Counted from the stretch's first letter, positions 11,101 through 51,100 are shown. The stretch is DNA of 64,000 nucleotides from Beaufortia kweichowensis (GCA_019155185.1 CM032811.1:6530075-6594074); one strand, 5' to 3'. Notes: generated from the sequence alone by a model not told the origin. Made by a program: numbers and translations.

Positions 11101-12260
11101 GTGCATCTCAACTGGATACAGCAAAAACTGGCCATAAAGTACGAAACTGAGAAAATCGTTCACTCCAAATTGAAAACTCTGCCTCAGAACAGTTCATGTG
11201 AATCAGATCAACTGATTCATTGATTCATCAACTCAAAGCATCTGGTTCACAAATCAGACTACTGCTTTCAACTCAAAAGAAGGGATTTTTAGTGAATAAC
11301 AATCTGAATTTCTCAAATGAACCCTTCATATGACCTCTAAAGACATGGAATGTAGTGCACAGGTCATACATGTACTCTATGGGTCACTTTAATGGTGTTT
11401 TTGTCTTTATTGAACTATGAATGCTCCATTTATTGGAATTGCATGGTAGACTTTTCATTTAGGAAGGTTTTGAACAACTTAATGATGACTAAATTATTTT
11501 TTTTTTTTTTGATGAAGTATCCCTCTGTGTGCCATCCAGCACTTATGACAAACTCACTGTAAAGAAAGTATTATGGGGTGGTCAAACTACACTTCAAGTC
11601 ATTCAATTGACATCCATTTATACAAATATGAATGCGACAAACTGGAAATGAAAACATTTTTGCATTTCACCGTGTTCCAAAGGTCAAGTTTGGCTTTTCA
11701 GTTGCAGGAAATGCTTATAATAATAATGATAACAATAATGAAAGTGCAAATACTTTGAAATCTATGATGTGTGGTTTAAAAACGTTTTTTCTGATTGCTG
11801 CCCATATACGCAGGGGTCTGCGTACTTCTAGTGTGACCGCCCTATCAGACAAGGAAAGATGAGATCTGAGATTTCTCCTCTCACAATCAATCATCAAAAC
11901 ACATTTGAAATGATTAAAATCTATGAGTCAGGCTCATAGATGTTTGAAGCTGACGAATATGGATTTAATTACAGACTACATAGAGCACTCCCTCTCTAAC
12001 CTCCCACAGTCCCCAGAGCCCGAAACAAACTCTGGCGAGAGCAGACGAAAATAATCTCCAGTGTGGATGCTGCAACTCCCCTTCGCAAAGGTGTAATAAG
12101 TTGCCAATTACTTTTGCCTTCCGACACCAACAGCAGGCCCGAGCACAGTCTCAGCTCATCAGCTAATCCACAGAGGACACGGCGACGCAGGAGAGGCGCT
12201 TATGGACTCCTGCATGTTATTGCATTAGGGAACAGAGGTGTCACAAAACGCATAAAGTCA
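8126..12260. other. Convergent gap; caln1 3' UTR probably occupies part
   Basis: No exon-like coding sequence is seen on either strand. On the - strand, AATAAA hexamers (plus-strand tttatt) occur near 9689, 10397 and 11406 and are candidate caln1 polyadenylation signals. A T12 run lies at about 11498-11509. The ORFs here are short and have no family resemblance. Confidence 0.4.
8490..8695 (+). repeat. Dispersed AT-rich repeat, copy B
   Basis: Same block order as 2600-2860, with the terminal hairpin gttcctcctgaggaac at 8673-8688. It lies in the convergent gap downstream of galnt17. Confidence 0.6.
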
Positions 12261-12502
12261 GCCCTTTAAATCCCTGCCAGAAAGATGAGGACCGTGAAAC
12301 ATGCTGGCGTCTACACTTCTCATGTCACTTCCTGTGTCAGATGGTCCTTGTGAAAAAAACGATAGAATAAATAAAAAAAAAGAGTAAAAATCTCCTCTTT
12401 CAGCAGTGAGGTGTTTGGCTTCGTTAGTTTTTGTTTGATAGTTTTAGGAAATGACTTCATCGACATGCACATGCAGGCTCCGCCCCGCTCACAGTGGTGT
12501 CG

Positions 12503-38747
<26,245 letters not shown>

Positions 38748-39273
38748 CTGACAGCCGACTCCAGCACGGAGCACAGCAGACCGTCCCAGAGCACCACAGC
38801 CAGACTCTGTCCCAGCGCAGGTCCTCTAGCATCGAGTGCCCACAAATCCCTAGTTAATATTTCAGCAGGTAGTCACACATTCATTCGTTCGTTCAGCCCC
38901 AAGTCACGAACCCGGGCGGTCTCTCATCTCGCCCTCATGTCACTCTCAGAAGAGAGATGCGCTGGTGTCACCGGGGGGCTCTACAGACTGCCTCTGCAGC
39001 TCTTATGAGAGCACACACACACGCACGCACGGCTCAGACACACTGCTGGCCAGCCCCTCGGACCGCACCACTTTACTGCGTCCTCCAGGTTGTCTAATCG
39101 TTGGGACGTCCATCAATTGTTCCAGGAGGGTGGGGCTGGAGGGTGTTGTCAAATGACTCCAAGGGGGACGATTGGGGGGCATTCATTCATGAGATGTAGT
39201 GATGTTTGTGTACTAGTAGATTTTGGGAATGACTATATGAATGTTTGTGTAGAACACAGATGATAAGTGTTCA

Positions 39274-39561
39274 TGCAAGTCAATTGGTAGAGCATCGTGC
39301 TAGCAGCGCAAGGGTCATGGGATCGAACCCCAGCCAACACACATACAAAATAACTACTTGCATTGTACTAAAACAATAACCCATGAGAGTCTATAAATTA
39401 CAGTGATTTTATCATAAATAAATGATCAAATGTATATCTTGTAATGCTACTGTGATATATTAATATGAATGTGGATATAATGAGATGCATGTAGATATGC
39501 TGTATAAATGATGAATAAATGCTTTGGATAAAGACATCTGCAAAATGCCTTATAATGTAAA
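39274..39561 (+). repeat. tRNA-derived SINE
   Basis: The head has an A-box-like ttggtagagcatc and a B-box-like gggatcgaacccc, as in tRNA-headed SINEs. The body ends with gctttggataaagacatctg caaaatgcc and taatgtaaat, the typical tail of a cyprinid SINE. A second partial tail copy (aaaaatgtctgcaaagtgca) follows near 39636-39656. Confidence 0.7.
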
Positions 39562-39967
39562 TAGTAATAATGTGAATAGTATTATAAACGTAGATATATA
39601 AAGAGTAAATGATAATCAGAGAAAGATTCAGCTATAAAAATGTCTGCAAAGTGCATAACAACAACATGATGATTGTCGTTTATGAAAAAGAGTCAATGCA
39701 AAGTGATAATGTGAATATGAATAGATATATAATATGATGCTATTGTAAATCTGTAAATAAATAGCCTAAATGAAACCTTAAACATGTTCAGTACCAGCAT
39801 CTATCAAGTTTCCACTGACAGATCGAAACAACGAAAACATGAATCACAACAGGTGCAAAAGTATTTAAACACAGAGCACAGTTTATGATTCATCCAGCTT
39901 AAAAAGCCCTGTCACACTAAGACACGTGAGACATTTGATTTATAAACTCTCAAACACAAGCTCTTAC

Positions 39968-40400
39968 CTGTAATAGTGATTTTATAGGCGATCTTTGAAA
40001 GTGATCACTCAAATACAGATATCCACACGATCCCGCAGCTGAAATCACTGATCATTAAACTCTCCTCGCTGATCATTCACGATCATACACGCGATTATTT
40101 CTATCCATCAGATATGCAGACAGGAGTGGACAGTACAATCCTCTTATCGATTATTATCCGTCAACAACACGTCGCACTTCCAGCAAAAAGCAATAAAACC
40201 AGGACTTTTCCTCCAACTCCAATCAGCTCTAATGACCCGCGGGAATCTTCGGATCTTCCATCATCTCGAGTAAATCCCGGCTGATAGTTTCCGTCTGTAA
40301 CGGATTCACCCGAAAGCTGCTGGTAGATACTCGACTGCCATATACAAACACACACGAGCCTTAAAAATCACAGGCAACAGCTCCAACAACGATCAATAAA
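39968..40400 (-). other. caln1: Possible untranslated first exon of caln1
   Basis: On the - strand a strong donor, ctattacag|gtaagag, sits at 39968/39967. Joining it to exon 2 keeps an in-frame TAA shortly upstream, so translation would begin at MPFHH and give the short isoform. The 5' limit given is a guess. No TATA box is placed with confidence. Confidence 0.3.
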
Positions 40401-41653
40401 CATCGCTGTCAGATCAGTACTGATGGATATTGTTCTCCACGAGCTGTGAGTGGACATTACCGGTCACAAAAAAAGATATTGCTGGTTGGTTACTGTCATA
40501 AAGAAGCAGATAGATCCCTCATACAGACAGCATGAATTAACCCATTCAAGAGACTGAAGGATGGACTGACAGAGAGCTCGAGTCATTACTCAACTGACTC
40601 CAGCTCATATACTGTCAGTCAAACACAGGTGAGATCTCAAAAACCCATCAGCATTACAGCAAACCCACTCTTAATGCATTCAATAAAAGTGTTTTTTTAC
40701 AGTATAATGGCATTTGTCATCGTTTGGACAGTAAAAACCTACACAACATCATTATCAGAGTCATCAAATGAAAAGAGGACCTTTCAATCAGACAGTCAGT
40801 GTGTCTTATCTATTTATCTGTTTGTCTGTCCATCCATCCATCCATTCCAATTCCCAAAATTCATTAAAAAAATGTTAATTATAACATTGTAATCAATGTT
40901 AATGTTATTTATAAAAAATACCTCAAATTCAAAAAAGATTAAAAAAAATATCTAATGTAGTTTGCAGCGCATTTTCATATGCAAAATATGTGGAGTGACA
41001 ATTATCAGGTTAAACATTAAAAGCTAAACAAATGCAAAGATATATATAATACAAATTGAAAGAATGCAAATGTGATATGTAAATCAAGGATGTTGTCAAT
41101 TATTCATGATCACCAAAACATAAAAATACAAAAAATCCTATTGTTCAATGACTAATTTGAACTGTAAATGCTTGCCTTTGTTTCCGCCTTAAATCTGCTT
41201 ATTAGTATAATTTGTTAGTACTTAAATATTTTAAATTGTATATGGTCATTTATATTATGGAGGGTTAAAAAAGCAAATAAATCTCAATGGGGGAATTGGC
41301 TTTACCAGTTATTTTATACCAGTTCATAAAAAAACTAAACATAATTCAGGTGGTTTGTTTTTTTAAGGCACGTTGAGCAAGACAAAACTGTTATGAATAA
41401 ATGTGTTATACTATTTAAATATATACTATTTTACTATTTAACTTAAACTGAAATAATTTCCTGTGCAGTCAGCTATGGCAGAACAAAACATTTAAGAGGG
41501 AAAAATCAAGTCACATCTTAACCCTGGACAAATATTATGATTACTGACAAAAGAGCAATTCAACTCAGTTGAAATTGACCACAGAATCACTGTTGGGGAA
41601 ACAAAAAATATATTTGTAAAACTGAAAACAGTTAATCAAGCTAGAAAATTGTT

Positions 41654-41712
41654 TTAGGTGTTCCTGTAGATCAACTGGTAAAGCATTGCGCTAGCAACCC
41701 AAAGGTTGCTTA
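41654..41712 (+). repeat. Truncated SINE head
   Basis: Contains gtagatcaactggtaaagca ttgcgctagcaacc, the same tRNA-like head as at 39274, but the B box and tail are lost and run into a cttagcaactccttagcaac-type short repeat. Confidence 0.55.
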
Positions 41713-44181
41713 TTGACAACCACTTAGCAACTCCTTAGCAACCTACCATTACAACAACACACACAGCAATCCCCTGGCAACCATCTACAGCATCAAGGGT
41801 GGCATGTTTTTAATGGATCAACTTTTTATTTTAAAGGGCATAAAATGGAGGCCAAACTGAATTACTGTTTGATCCTTAAGAAGTACTATTGCTTTAAAAC
41901 AATAACAACACACACAATAAAATATGTTCACCTTCAATAATTGTTGAAGAGCCTTTTAAGCTTCTTCTTCACACTGAACATCTTGAGCATGTTATGACCC
42001 ATCACATTGGACCACATAACTAACACAACGCAACAGAAACCAATTCACTCAATCACACACAGTGATATTATGATGTGATAATTAAAATCCCCCTCATTTC
42101 TAGGCCCGAGTGTCCTCTAAATTCTTCCACCAGCTGAATCAGTGACTCACACACACTTTCTGAAGCATGTTGAGATTTTCTCCAGCCATCTATCAAAAAG
42201 GAGAACAGAATAAACCGACCTTAGAAAATAATGCTGAAACACATCTGACAACTAGCTGATACTGATGCCAATGTAAAAAAGCACCATTATCATCATGAAC
42301 GCTGGGGAACATTTTTAATACTGGATTACCTGTCATATTACACTGCTAAATCGGGAAGCGTCAACAAAGGGTACTTGATTGGAGTTGAAAAATGACTCGG
42401 GTTATGAAATAAGGTAATCACAATGTTACTCCTGTCAAACCCACTGTGAAGATTTAGTAGTGCATAAGCAGCCCTGTAAACAAACTCACTTTTTACCTGT
42501 CTCTAATAATGCACTGAGCGATGAGGAGCTTGGTTCTCATGTGAATCTGTGCCAGAAAAGCATCTGCTGCTATCGTGAATATACTTTGAGAGAATGACTG
42601 AGAAAAAAGATATTCATTCATTCTCATTAGCTAAGTAGGGCGGATTGCTACGCTCCAGCTCAGTCCTGGACAAAGACATGTGCCTTAAGTTATATAGCAG
42701 TGATCAAATATTGCATTTATTAGTACACTTGTGTGTAGAAGGATCGGCCAAAAATTAAAAATTATGTCATTGTTTAATCACAGTAATATAAACACAATTT
42801 TTTTGAAATATGTCTTGCCACACAACAACAGTACAAAGTGATCATATGCTCTTAAACATCAAATAAGGCAAGATTGACATTTTAGTCTAAACAGCTCGTG
42901 CATTAAGATATATTGTAAGTCTTTGGAAGGTAAACAGACAGGGAAGAAAGAATATATTTAAATTTTTAAGTTATATCTAAATTTTACTTCAGCTTTATCT
43001 TATACTTTCTCTATATTTAGTTAAAACTATATTTTATAATTATTGCACAGTCTATAGAAGTGGCCAGATTTTCATTTCACTGTGAGTTGGATACCTTATA
43101 TTACTGTGTGTGACAAATAACAATCTTGATGATGAAAGCAAAATGACAAATAATGTGTCAATAATGACAGAATTTAATTTTTGGGTGAACTTTAAAAGGT
43201 AGCAGTACAGAAGACTGACCCAGTAACCAGTAAATCCAGATACAGTACTCTTCTCATAAGACTGTCATCTGAGGGAATAATGCAAAACTAATAACTTGCA
43301 AAATTAAAGGCAACCAGGTGGAACATACTGCATGTTCACAGTGAAATTGTGTTATTATGAAGCATTTAAAGGGTAATGTTTCCAAGGTCGGTAAGTCTTA
43401 AGTACGAGCGACAGAATACGGTGTGTGTCGGAGAAGATAAATGACACACAGGTGTGTTTCTGTATCCTTCATTACACATTAGTTAATGGCTGGAGCGCTG
43501 TTGCTCACTGAGGCCTGACCAGCATCTCGCCGTGTGTCAACACATGTTAAAGACACACTGTGTCTTCCTTAAAACAAAACCTATATTACCTGCATCATCC
43601 AAAAATATAAACCCCTAAACATGAGGTGCCGTTACACAGAATTGTGTGTATCTATGCAGCTATATCAGTCTGAGAATGGAGAAATAAGCATGATTTTATT
43701 CAGGCCAGGCTGTGTGTGAGTCAGCTGCAGGGACAGAGACCCTGTGGAGTATGAGGACACATTTAGGTGTGACTGTGTGTCAGCTGGTACCAAACCGTCT
43801 CTCTGCGCCTCAAGAGCATCCATATCTCTAAACTGTATCGAACTGAAACATTTTAAGGACTTATAGGTGCTGTGAAAAGACTGTAATCATCAAGTAATGG
43901 TCTCTAAATACCAATAAATGTCAAAACCAACGTTTCTCAGCAACAGTTTGATAAGAGTATAAGCAAAGCAAGTGAGCAAATTTCAAACATTAAGGCTTCC
44001 TGTTGAGAGGCTCTTATTTGATTATGGTGCACAAAATCAAAATACACAGTGTTAAGTGTATTGGATTATTTAGGTAATTGATTACTGTAATTAAATATTT
44101 ACTTCTTAAAAAGCAAGTAAGGGATTACTCTTTCTTTTAGTTGATGTATTAATAGTTACTTATGATGTGCTTGCATTACTT

Positions 44182-44325
44182 GTATATGGGTAGTTGACAA
44201 ATATGTCACTGTGTATGATGTGACCACAGAAATGTAAAAAAAACCCTCTTAATATACAAATAGCAAAGTTTTTTTTATGTCATGTCACACCATAAGACAC
44301 AGACATTTGTCAACTACCCATATAC
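44182..44325. mobile_element. Foldback (MITE-like) element
   Basis: The left arm gtatatgggtagttgacaaa(tatgtc) at 44182-44207 and right arm gacatttgtcaactacccat(atac) at 44302-44325 are inverted copies differing by a 2-base gap. Inner parts are also partly symmetric (gatgtgac / gtcacacc, aaaaaaaac / gtttttttt). The element is about 144 bp with no coding capacity. Confidence 0.75.
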
Positions 44326-45570
44326 TTTCAACAATTCTTTAAAAAAAAAAGTTTGTAGTAGAAATGTGTTGGAAAAGCTTAATTTTGTTAAAAGGGTAAG
44401 TATAAAAAGTGTAATGTTTACAGCATTATACAGGTGATGTTTAAGTTATTCTTAAAAGATTTACAAATATAAAGATTGAAAAACAGTTTTATTTCTATTG
44501 TCCATGCTGTTAAGGTTGATATGACTTTTAAGAGCGCATTGAGCGAGTAGTTTGAATAAAGTTGACAGTGAATTTAGAAATTAATCAATCAATTAATGTC
44601 ATTGGAAAGTAACAAAAATGACTGTCCATACTATGTAATCCTAAATTAGCAAAAGGTGGATTAGGTGGAAATACAAAAAAATCTAAATAAATTGTTTAAA
44701 GAAGTATTTTAATACAGCAGACAAGTGCTACTTTAGAAATACCAGTTAAGAAACCTTGGTAAAAAATACCTTAGTATCTCTATGGTACATATAGGAAATG
44801 TGGTACTGTATTATTACCACGGTACAGTAGCATGTCTACAAGAATTTAGTTTTGCTATAGCTGGCCTTGTGCCTAAATTCAATGTGCACATACGGGGATG
44901 GAAATTACCCTCAGTCATTTATATACTCACAGTATTAACCACCGGTCAAGACCCTCCTGATTGCATAAATATCAGCGAATAGGACACAATTAACCCACAG
45001 CCATTACTAATGACCAGACGCCCATTCTTCTATTTACTTGCCATTTTGTTTATGGGCATTAAGGCGGATAATATGCAATACGTGGGACACATTGTGATTC
45101 ATTGCAAGTTACAAATATACCAAGTTGCTTTTTTTAATTAAAATGCAAATCTCCTTCGCAAAGAAGGAAACATCAGTATGCCAGAATCAAGTGTGCTTTT
45201 GCTGAGCCATGTGGTTAATTGACTCACATCAGTTAAGAAGGGAATTAGTAGTGATGTAGCTCATATCGCCGTCTCTATGCTGATGTTGCACGTAGGGTCT
45301 GTGTTGAGTGTGCTTAACAGCATGCATCCTACAGAAGGTCACTAAAGTCTTACACTTGATATCTTGATACACTGCTGGGACATCATGATGTTCCAATAAT
45401 GACAAGCAGCAGTACTGACACCAAGGAATATGATCATAACAGTACAAGGCAGATATTTTCTGATATGGAAAATATAAGCGCTTATGCAAAGAGAGCTGAC
45501 CTCCTCAACGCAGGTCATCTCGAAATCTCTATTCTGTTCTTTTACATCATTCATGTATATTTCTAATCTT

Positions 45571-45739
45571 AACACTCTTATTCTAATTCTTGGAATAATT
45601 TATTTTCTTACTTTTTTATAATCTAATCTTTGTATATTAACTACAAAGCACCTTTTGTGCAATAGTTCTTTGTAAAATCATTTACCAAAAAATGGTTCTT
45701 CTATGGCATTATGAAGCACCTTTATTCTTAAGAGCGAAA
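45571..45739. repeat. Decayed copy of the 4289-4518 MITE
   Basis: Starts acactcttattct and ends with aaaaatggttcttctatggc attatgaagcacctttattc ttaagagc, matching the right half of the 4289-4518 element. The middle is divergent or deleted. Confidence 0.55.
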
Positions 45740-47674
45740 TATAAGTAAAATTGCATTTTAAAAAGCACTGATAATAAAAATAATGATAATCTAAATATAA
45801 ATATGACTATAAATTTAAGATTCATCTGCTGGGCCTATTTTAATAAGAAAGCAAACAGAAGCATGTTCTGTAAGGGTCTCCATTTGTGTCCCGTGCAAAT
45901 GTGTAGTAGGTGAGAGGTTTGAGAGCTGTTGCTGTCATTTTAGGCAACTTCCTTCTTGGCAGAGAACAGCTCAGTTTGGCGCCAACTCCACTGAAATCCG
46001 TCTGTTTGACAAGACGCCCAGAGCTTTGTGCTTCTCAGGCACAAACAGAACCGCCATTGGCTTCTGACCACCTCTTGTATTTAAGCAGGGGAATCGAGAG
46101 AAAGTCTGAGGTCTCCGGACAGAGGCGGTGATTGTGCCAAGTGGGCCATTTTCTGGATCAATGTTTTTTGCTGGTCCTGTTAGACAAACTTCTTTTTGAC
46201 AATATCACTAACAACCACAACATACCGTATATTATTCTGTGAGCCACAAAACCATTAAATAAGAGTTTTAGAGAGGCCGCGGTCAATCCACCTATACATC
46301 ATTAGGGGACGTCAGCACAGAAACGTGCCCATTTTTATTTCCCAAATAAAATATTGGATTTCAGACCTTCAAATGCGCAAAGGTGTGCTCAGAATACAGG
46401 CGAGACTGAGACGGGTGTTTTTCCTTCTAATTCTGTAAAAGAAAAGGGTCTGCTTGTTTCATAAATAAGAAATTAACTGTACAGTAAATTATGCATTTAA
46501 TTAGATTGAAGTTATGTTCATAATGAAATTCAGGATTACTCACAAGGGTGATTTGGACAGCACAGCATTACTTTTTCTGTGGTTCGAAACGTCATCTGGT
46601 GTCAGCCAAATAACACAATTAATTTCAGAGTAAAATGTCCTTAAAGACTACAAAAACACTGTATTTAACTGGCAAGTTCCCTGGGGTGACTACATACACC
46701 GACATGCACAAAGACAGCATCACATAGCCTAAAACTCTGTGACACCTTTCCACAGCAGTGAGAAATATATTCCTTCCGTCACTTGTTTCGGAACATGACA
46801 CATTTCTCAGGTTCTGTTGTGTTTTTATAACTAGCCGGTACCCCAGAGACTGGTGTGGTTTTAATACTGAACAATAATCCTTCACTCAAGACAAAAAAGA
46901 TGAACACTATCTTTAGTAGCAGGCCTCAGAAGCCACCTGTGACCTACATCACTCGACATCAAGCAAATATCTCGCACAATAACGCCTTCTGAAACGGCAT
47001 GATGACGGTTTTAATAAAAGGCACCCAAAAGCAGCTACAACATAATTCAATATTCTGATCTGTACGTTCATGAATAACGTATGCCGTTTGCAAACACCTT
47101 TTTATCTGCACTTACAATATCAATGCAATCCAATGAAGCACGAACAGCAGTCCTGTAAACAAAAAAAGTCAAAGTACAAAAAATATATATGATACAAAAT
47201 AATTCAAGAAACATTTGACTTCATTGCAATCTCTGTGTAGAAATAGACGTATCATTAAGGGCAGTTACAGGACAATAGAGAGAGGTAATAAATCTTACAC
47301 ATTTCATTGTCTTTTATTAAAAATTGGTTGTTAAAATGTTGTTTATAGAGCAGTTCTGATTCAAAAAGTGTTTTAGTAGTATCATAAACCTAACTGTAAC
47401 CGACCTCCCTCTTCTAAATCCCATCTGCCCCCTAAAACTCAATAAGAACGTACAAATCACAGTTTGATGTGACATGTTCATTAATGTTGGTAACTACTGT
47501 GAATTTCCATTGCTGTTCTTGCCTCCTGGTTTTTAAATCTACACCCTATACAGTAAGTATGAGTAAATGAAGTCTTAAATTCCACCATGACCTCTGAAAG
47601 ACTCGTCCTATGAGGTAAACTCAGGACGAAAGAGAGAACGAGTAACTGGAAGAATGCCATTTGATCCAAAACTA

Positions 47675-47944
47675 AGAGTTAAGAGTGAAATTCTTTATTA
47701 CCGTGACCACAACTAAAACCAATAAACAAACAAACATTTATTAAAACAGCATGAAAGTGTGTTATGAAGTTATAGATACGCTCTCCATAATTAGGCTGAA
47801 AGATCAAACCTTGCCTATGATAAAAAAGCAAAAGAAAAGTCTTGATCTGGAACACACACAGTTTCACCCAAGTGATGTACTTCATGGATTCAAAACACAC
47901 ACTCCTATCAAGAATGCAAAAGAGAAAGCTATAAGTATTCATCA
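47675..47944 (-). other. tyw1: tyw1 3' UTR
   Basis: Downstream of the stop on the - strand, AATAAA hexamers lie at 47737-47742 and 47694-47699 (plus-strand tttatt). Either gives a short 3' UTR of about 220-270 nt. Confidence 0.45.
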
Positions 47945-48166
47945 TCAGCACCCTGAGACGTCTTTGGTCTTGTTCTTTCTCTGGAAACGAGTGTCTGAGG
48001 GGTCGAACCCTCTCTCTTTAGCTCCAAAAACAGCCCAGCTGGGGGTCTTGGCCATATAGTCCAAAGCTGAGAAGCTCTTGGTGCCTCCGCTCTCCTCGTA
48101 TTCCTGAATGAGTTCCTGGAATCGCTCGTAGTCGATCCACGTCCACCACTCTCCATCCACCTTAAA
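47945..48166 (-). CDS. tyw1: tyw1 last coding exon
   Basis: Acceptor tatctgcag|tt. Encodes FKVDGEWWTWIDYERFQE through GFDPSDTRFQRKNK to ..VSGC and TGA at 47945-47947. The 74 codons match the human C-terminus closely as I recall it. Confidence 0.96.
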   Translation of the reverse strand, partial: FKVDGEWWTWIDYERFQELIQEYEESGGTKSFSALDYMAKTPSWAVFGAKERGFDPSDTRFQRKNKTKDVSGC

Positions 48167-51100
48167 CTGCAGATACAGGAGAAAAGAGACACACAGGTGA
48201 GACTTGACTGACAGGTGTCCACATTGACTAAAAAATACTGATGGTGTTTTTCAATCAGACACACTGCCAACTGAGTGAAACGGAAAAGAAGGGCAATAAA
48301 ATCTGCTTCGAGCACCCAGAGCTGTTCTCAACGGTTTCTATAGTCAAAATAATAATAAAAAAGAAAAATGCTACTTTGGACCTGTTCAAAACAACTATCC
48401 CAGACCTTGCGGTCCCCCCCGAGTCTACATAATTGGTCACAGACTGTTAGCCAAGGTCACAGTGCAGACTTTACAAAATACATCAAGAGTGCTTTGCAGC
48501 CGAGGGCACTCACGAGCATCTTTATGCATCAAGAAATAACAACTAGGACCAACTGGGGTCTCGTAGGCCCAGATGCAAATAACACACTTCACATGAACTT
48601 GCAAAATTGCAATGGCCCATGAAATCCACAAGACCACAGGGCGTCCCATTTGGCGTTTTATGATTCTGAAGGGTCCTCTTAAGTGCTCACTTTACTGCCG
48701 CCATGCACCCTTGTGCCTGCAGTGGGGTTAGACACGGAGTCGTGGACTATGTGATGAAAGATCTATATCAAATAGGCCATATGGAACAGAGCTTGGAAAC
48801 AGTAGAATTTGTCAGTGGATCGCAAACCTTTTCATTTCAGGACCGTGTAATGTATTTCAAGACCCACCAAATATTTTCAAATGGAAATATGGGAAAACAT
48901 ACACCTTCAATCGCTTTTAGTAATCTTTATTCTACTTGTATGGATACAATTTAAGCTTAATTATAAAGCAAAAATACCTTAATGTAAGAAATCAAGACCA
49001 TTGTCATTGCTAGTCACAAATATGTTCTATCAATTATATACATTTTATTATTACAAAATGAACCCGTTAACAGACACTGCTCCCTCATGAGGAACTATTT
49101 TACTAAGCTATTTTACGATTCACTTTAATGTTAAATGTAATATTTCATAGAACTACATACAGTATTGATGAACTGTAAAAAACACAGATGTCAGGCAGAT
49201 AACAAAGTTGTCAGAAGTAGAGAAGACAAGCGCTGTCTGATTGTAAAAGACAACAAAGTTCAGTTTATTGGCCCAGAAAAACACTTATGCCATGACTTCC
49301 ACTGTACGACCACTTCCTGCTATGCTAAGCTCATGCCACGTTACCTCCTTTCAGCTGCTCACCTGAAGCTACCTGGAGGCTGCCTAGATCTGTGCATCCA
49401 GTTAGCTGTTCATTCCTCTTAAGATTTCGCTTTCTCAACTGTGTGTTTTCATTACAGAATCATTTTCTAAGGTGAATCCCTCCACAGCCCTCTAACAGAT
49501 ACACAGCAGTAGATAAAGCTCCCATGAGGCTCCGAGCTCATCTCTGCAGGAATGTTACCCATCCATCATCAGGACCTTATGAGACCTTATTCTTCCTCTC
49601 CTTGAAATGCTTTTACATGTGTGGTTCAGCTTAGTATTCTTACAATAATGTTGGGGAGTAACTAACTAAAATATACAGTTAAAGTATACACTTGGTTTTA
49701 AGTGAGCAGAGCTATTATGGTTTGGTTTTGCAAAGATGGGTCTGGATAGTGACTTTTTTCAGTTTAGTTATATAATTTAAGCTATTGCTTTTTATGTTTT
49801 TCACTCTAAACATCTTATAGTAGAAGTGATGGGTTGGTTTTTCAGGGAACACACATACTGATAAATATATGCCTGACCGAGCAGACAAACTGAGCTACTG
49901 AATGTTAAAAGTTGAATATCAGGAGAGTGAGAAACTGGAAGACTTTTTATTTTTGGATTGCAAGATGATCCACGTCTGCCATGTCAACAGATGGCCATGC
50001 CATAGAGAGAGTACTACGTGAGGTCCCACTCATTTACAAAATTGCTTCAATGCAGCTAACTGGGAAAAGCAAGCAAACAATGAAATATGAATATGTAATT
50101 TGAGAAAGTACCTCAGCCAACACTTTAGACATCACCTGGAGTTTATGATGGTTGGATACATGATGTGCTGTGGGGCTTCTATAGTCATTTATTCCCAACA
50201 ATGAACTAAACAACCTGGCAGCTGGTGCAGTTACTATGAGACTACTGGGTCTTTAAAGTTTCTTTGAATGGCACTATATAAAGTTTCTTATTGCATTTTA
50301 GTTTGATTTTAGATTTATGAATGGACAAAATGGTAGCTAAAAACATTAAATAGAAAATGCAGCATGTCATTAGTAGTGTTTGCCAAGTCGTGGTTATAGC
50401 GGCACCAAATTTCAAATGGGAATAAACAGGCAAGCATCTATTCATTTTCTTGAGAAAATAAAAAAATGTAGATTTTGGTTTAAAACACAAAGAAAGATCG
50501 ACTAACTTGACTTTAACTTCACATGAGCTGAGAACATAAGCTGTCAGCATCATTCTTCAGGAACGCCACAGATAAAGGCCGGAATGTTTGCAACCCTGGA
50601 ATAAGAAAAAGCAATACCACCGCTAAACAAAGTCAATACAGTGAAATACTGTCGGTGGCCTTCCAACGTCCATATGAAAAACTGCTTCTTATTACAGGAA
50701 CAATAGGCCTTTATAGTACCCTTATGAGTCACAGCCGTGACAAACAGAGGGTGAGAAAGGGTCCCTGTGCGGTCGGCGGTGACACGGTGAGGAATGATTT
50801 TTCACATCAAACTCGATGCCTTTTCATTTAGCTGTCTGTCACGGGCAACACAGAGAGTCTTTTAACATGCATGAGGCCGGAACAAAAAGCCTGAAGCAAA
50901 GCAGCCTTCTTCTGTAAGTCAAGGTGTTTTTGACATATAAAAAATATTATTTATATGTAACATTAAAATTTATTTTTTTTGCACAGTTTGTGAGGTAATT
51001 TGTAAGATCTCATTTGTTCATTTTAGTACGATCTGCTATTGAGCCACTGATGGTTTGTGTGTCTTCATAAGCTCAAACATCTCACATTTAGTATCCTGCC

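Larger units (their letters stand above)
38748..40620 (-). promoter_or_regulatory. caln1: caln1 5' region
   Basis: A somewhat GC-richer region upstream of the first coding exon. It contains a possible untranslated exon ending at 39968, a tRNA-SINE (39274-39561) and a short (CA)n near 39012-39026. It probably includes one or more caln1 promoters, but no core element can be fixed from sequence alone. Confidence 0.4.
40621..47674. other. Intergenic region between caln1 and tyw1
   Basis: About 7 kb without exon-like coding on either strand. It holds a truncated SINE (41654), a foldback element (44182-44325), a decayed MITE copy (45571-45739) and a (ccat)n run at about 40829-40846. 43380-43830 and 45890-46330 are more GC-balanced and non-repetitive but unassigned. 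Confidence 0.7.

Noticed and set aside
39274..39345. Possible functional tRNA gene
   Set aside because: A- and B-box-like motifs are present, but no complete cloverleaf with acceptor stem pairing is apparent. The downstream tail identifies it as a SINE.
40161..40355. ORF of 64 codons upstream of caln1
   Set aside because: No resemblance to calneuron or another family, and it is not in frame through the 39968 donor into exon 2. It is probably untranslated exon or promoter sequence.
47929..48315. 128-codon - strand ORF over the tyw1 last exon
   Set aside because: It is another frame of the same exon plus intron. The tyw1 frame (48166-47945) has clear homology.
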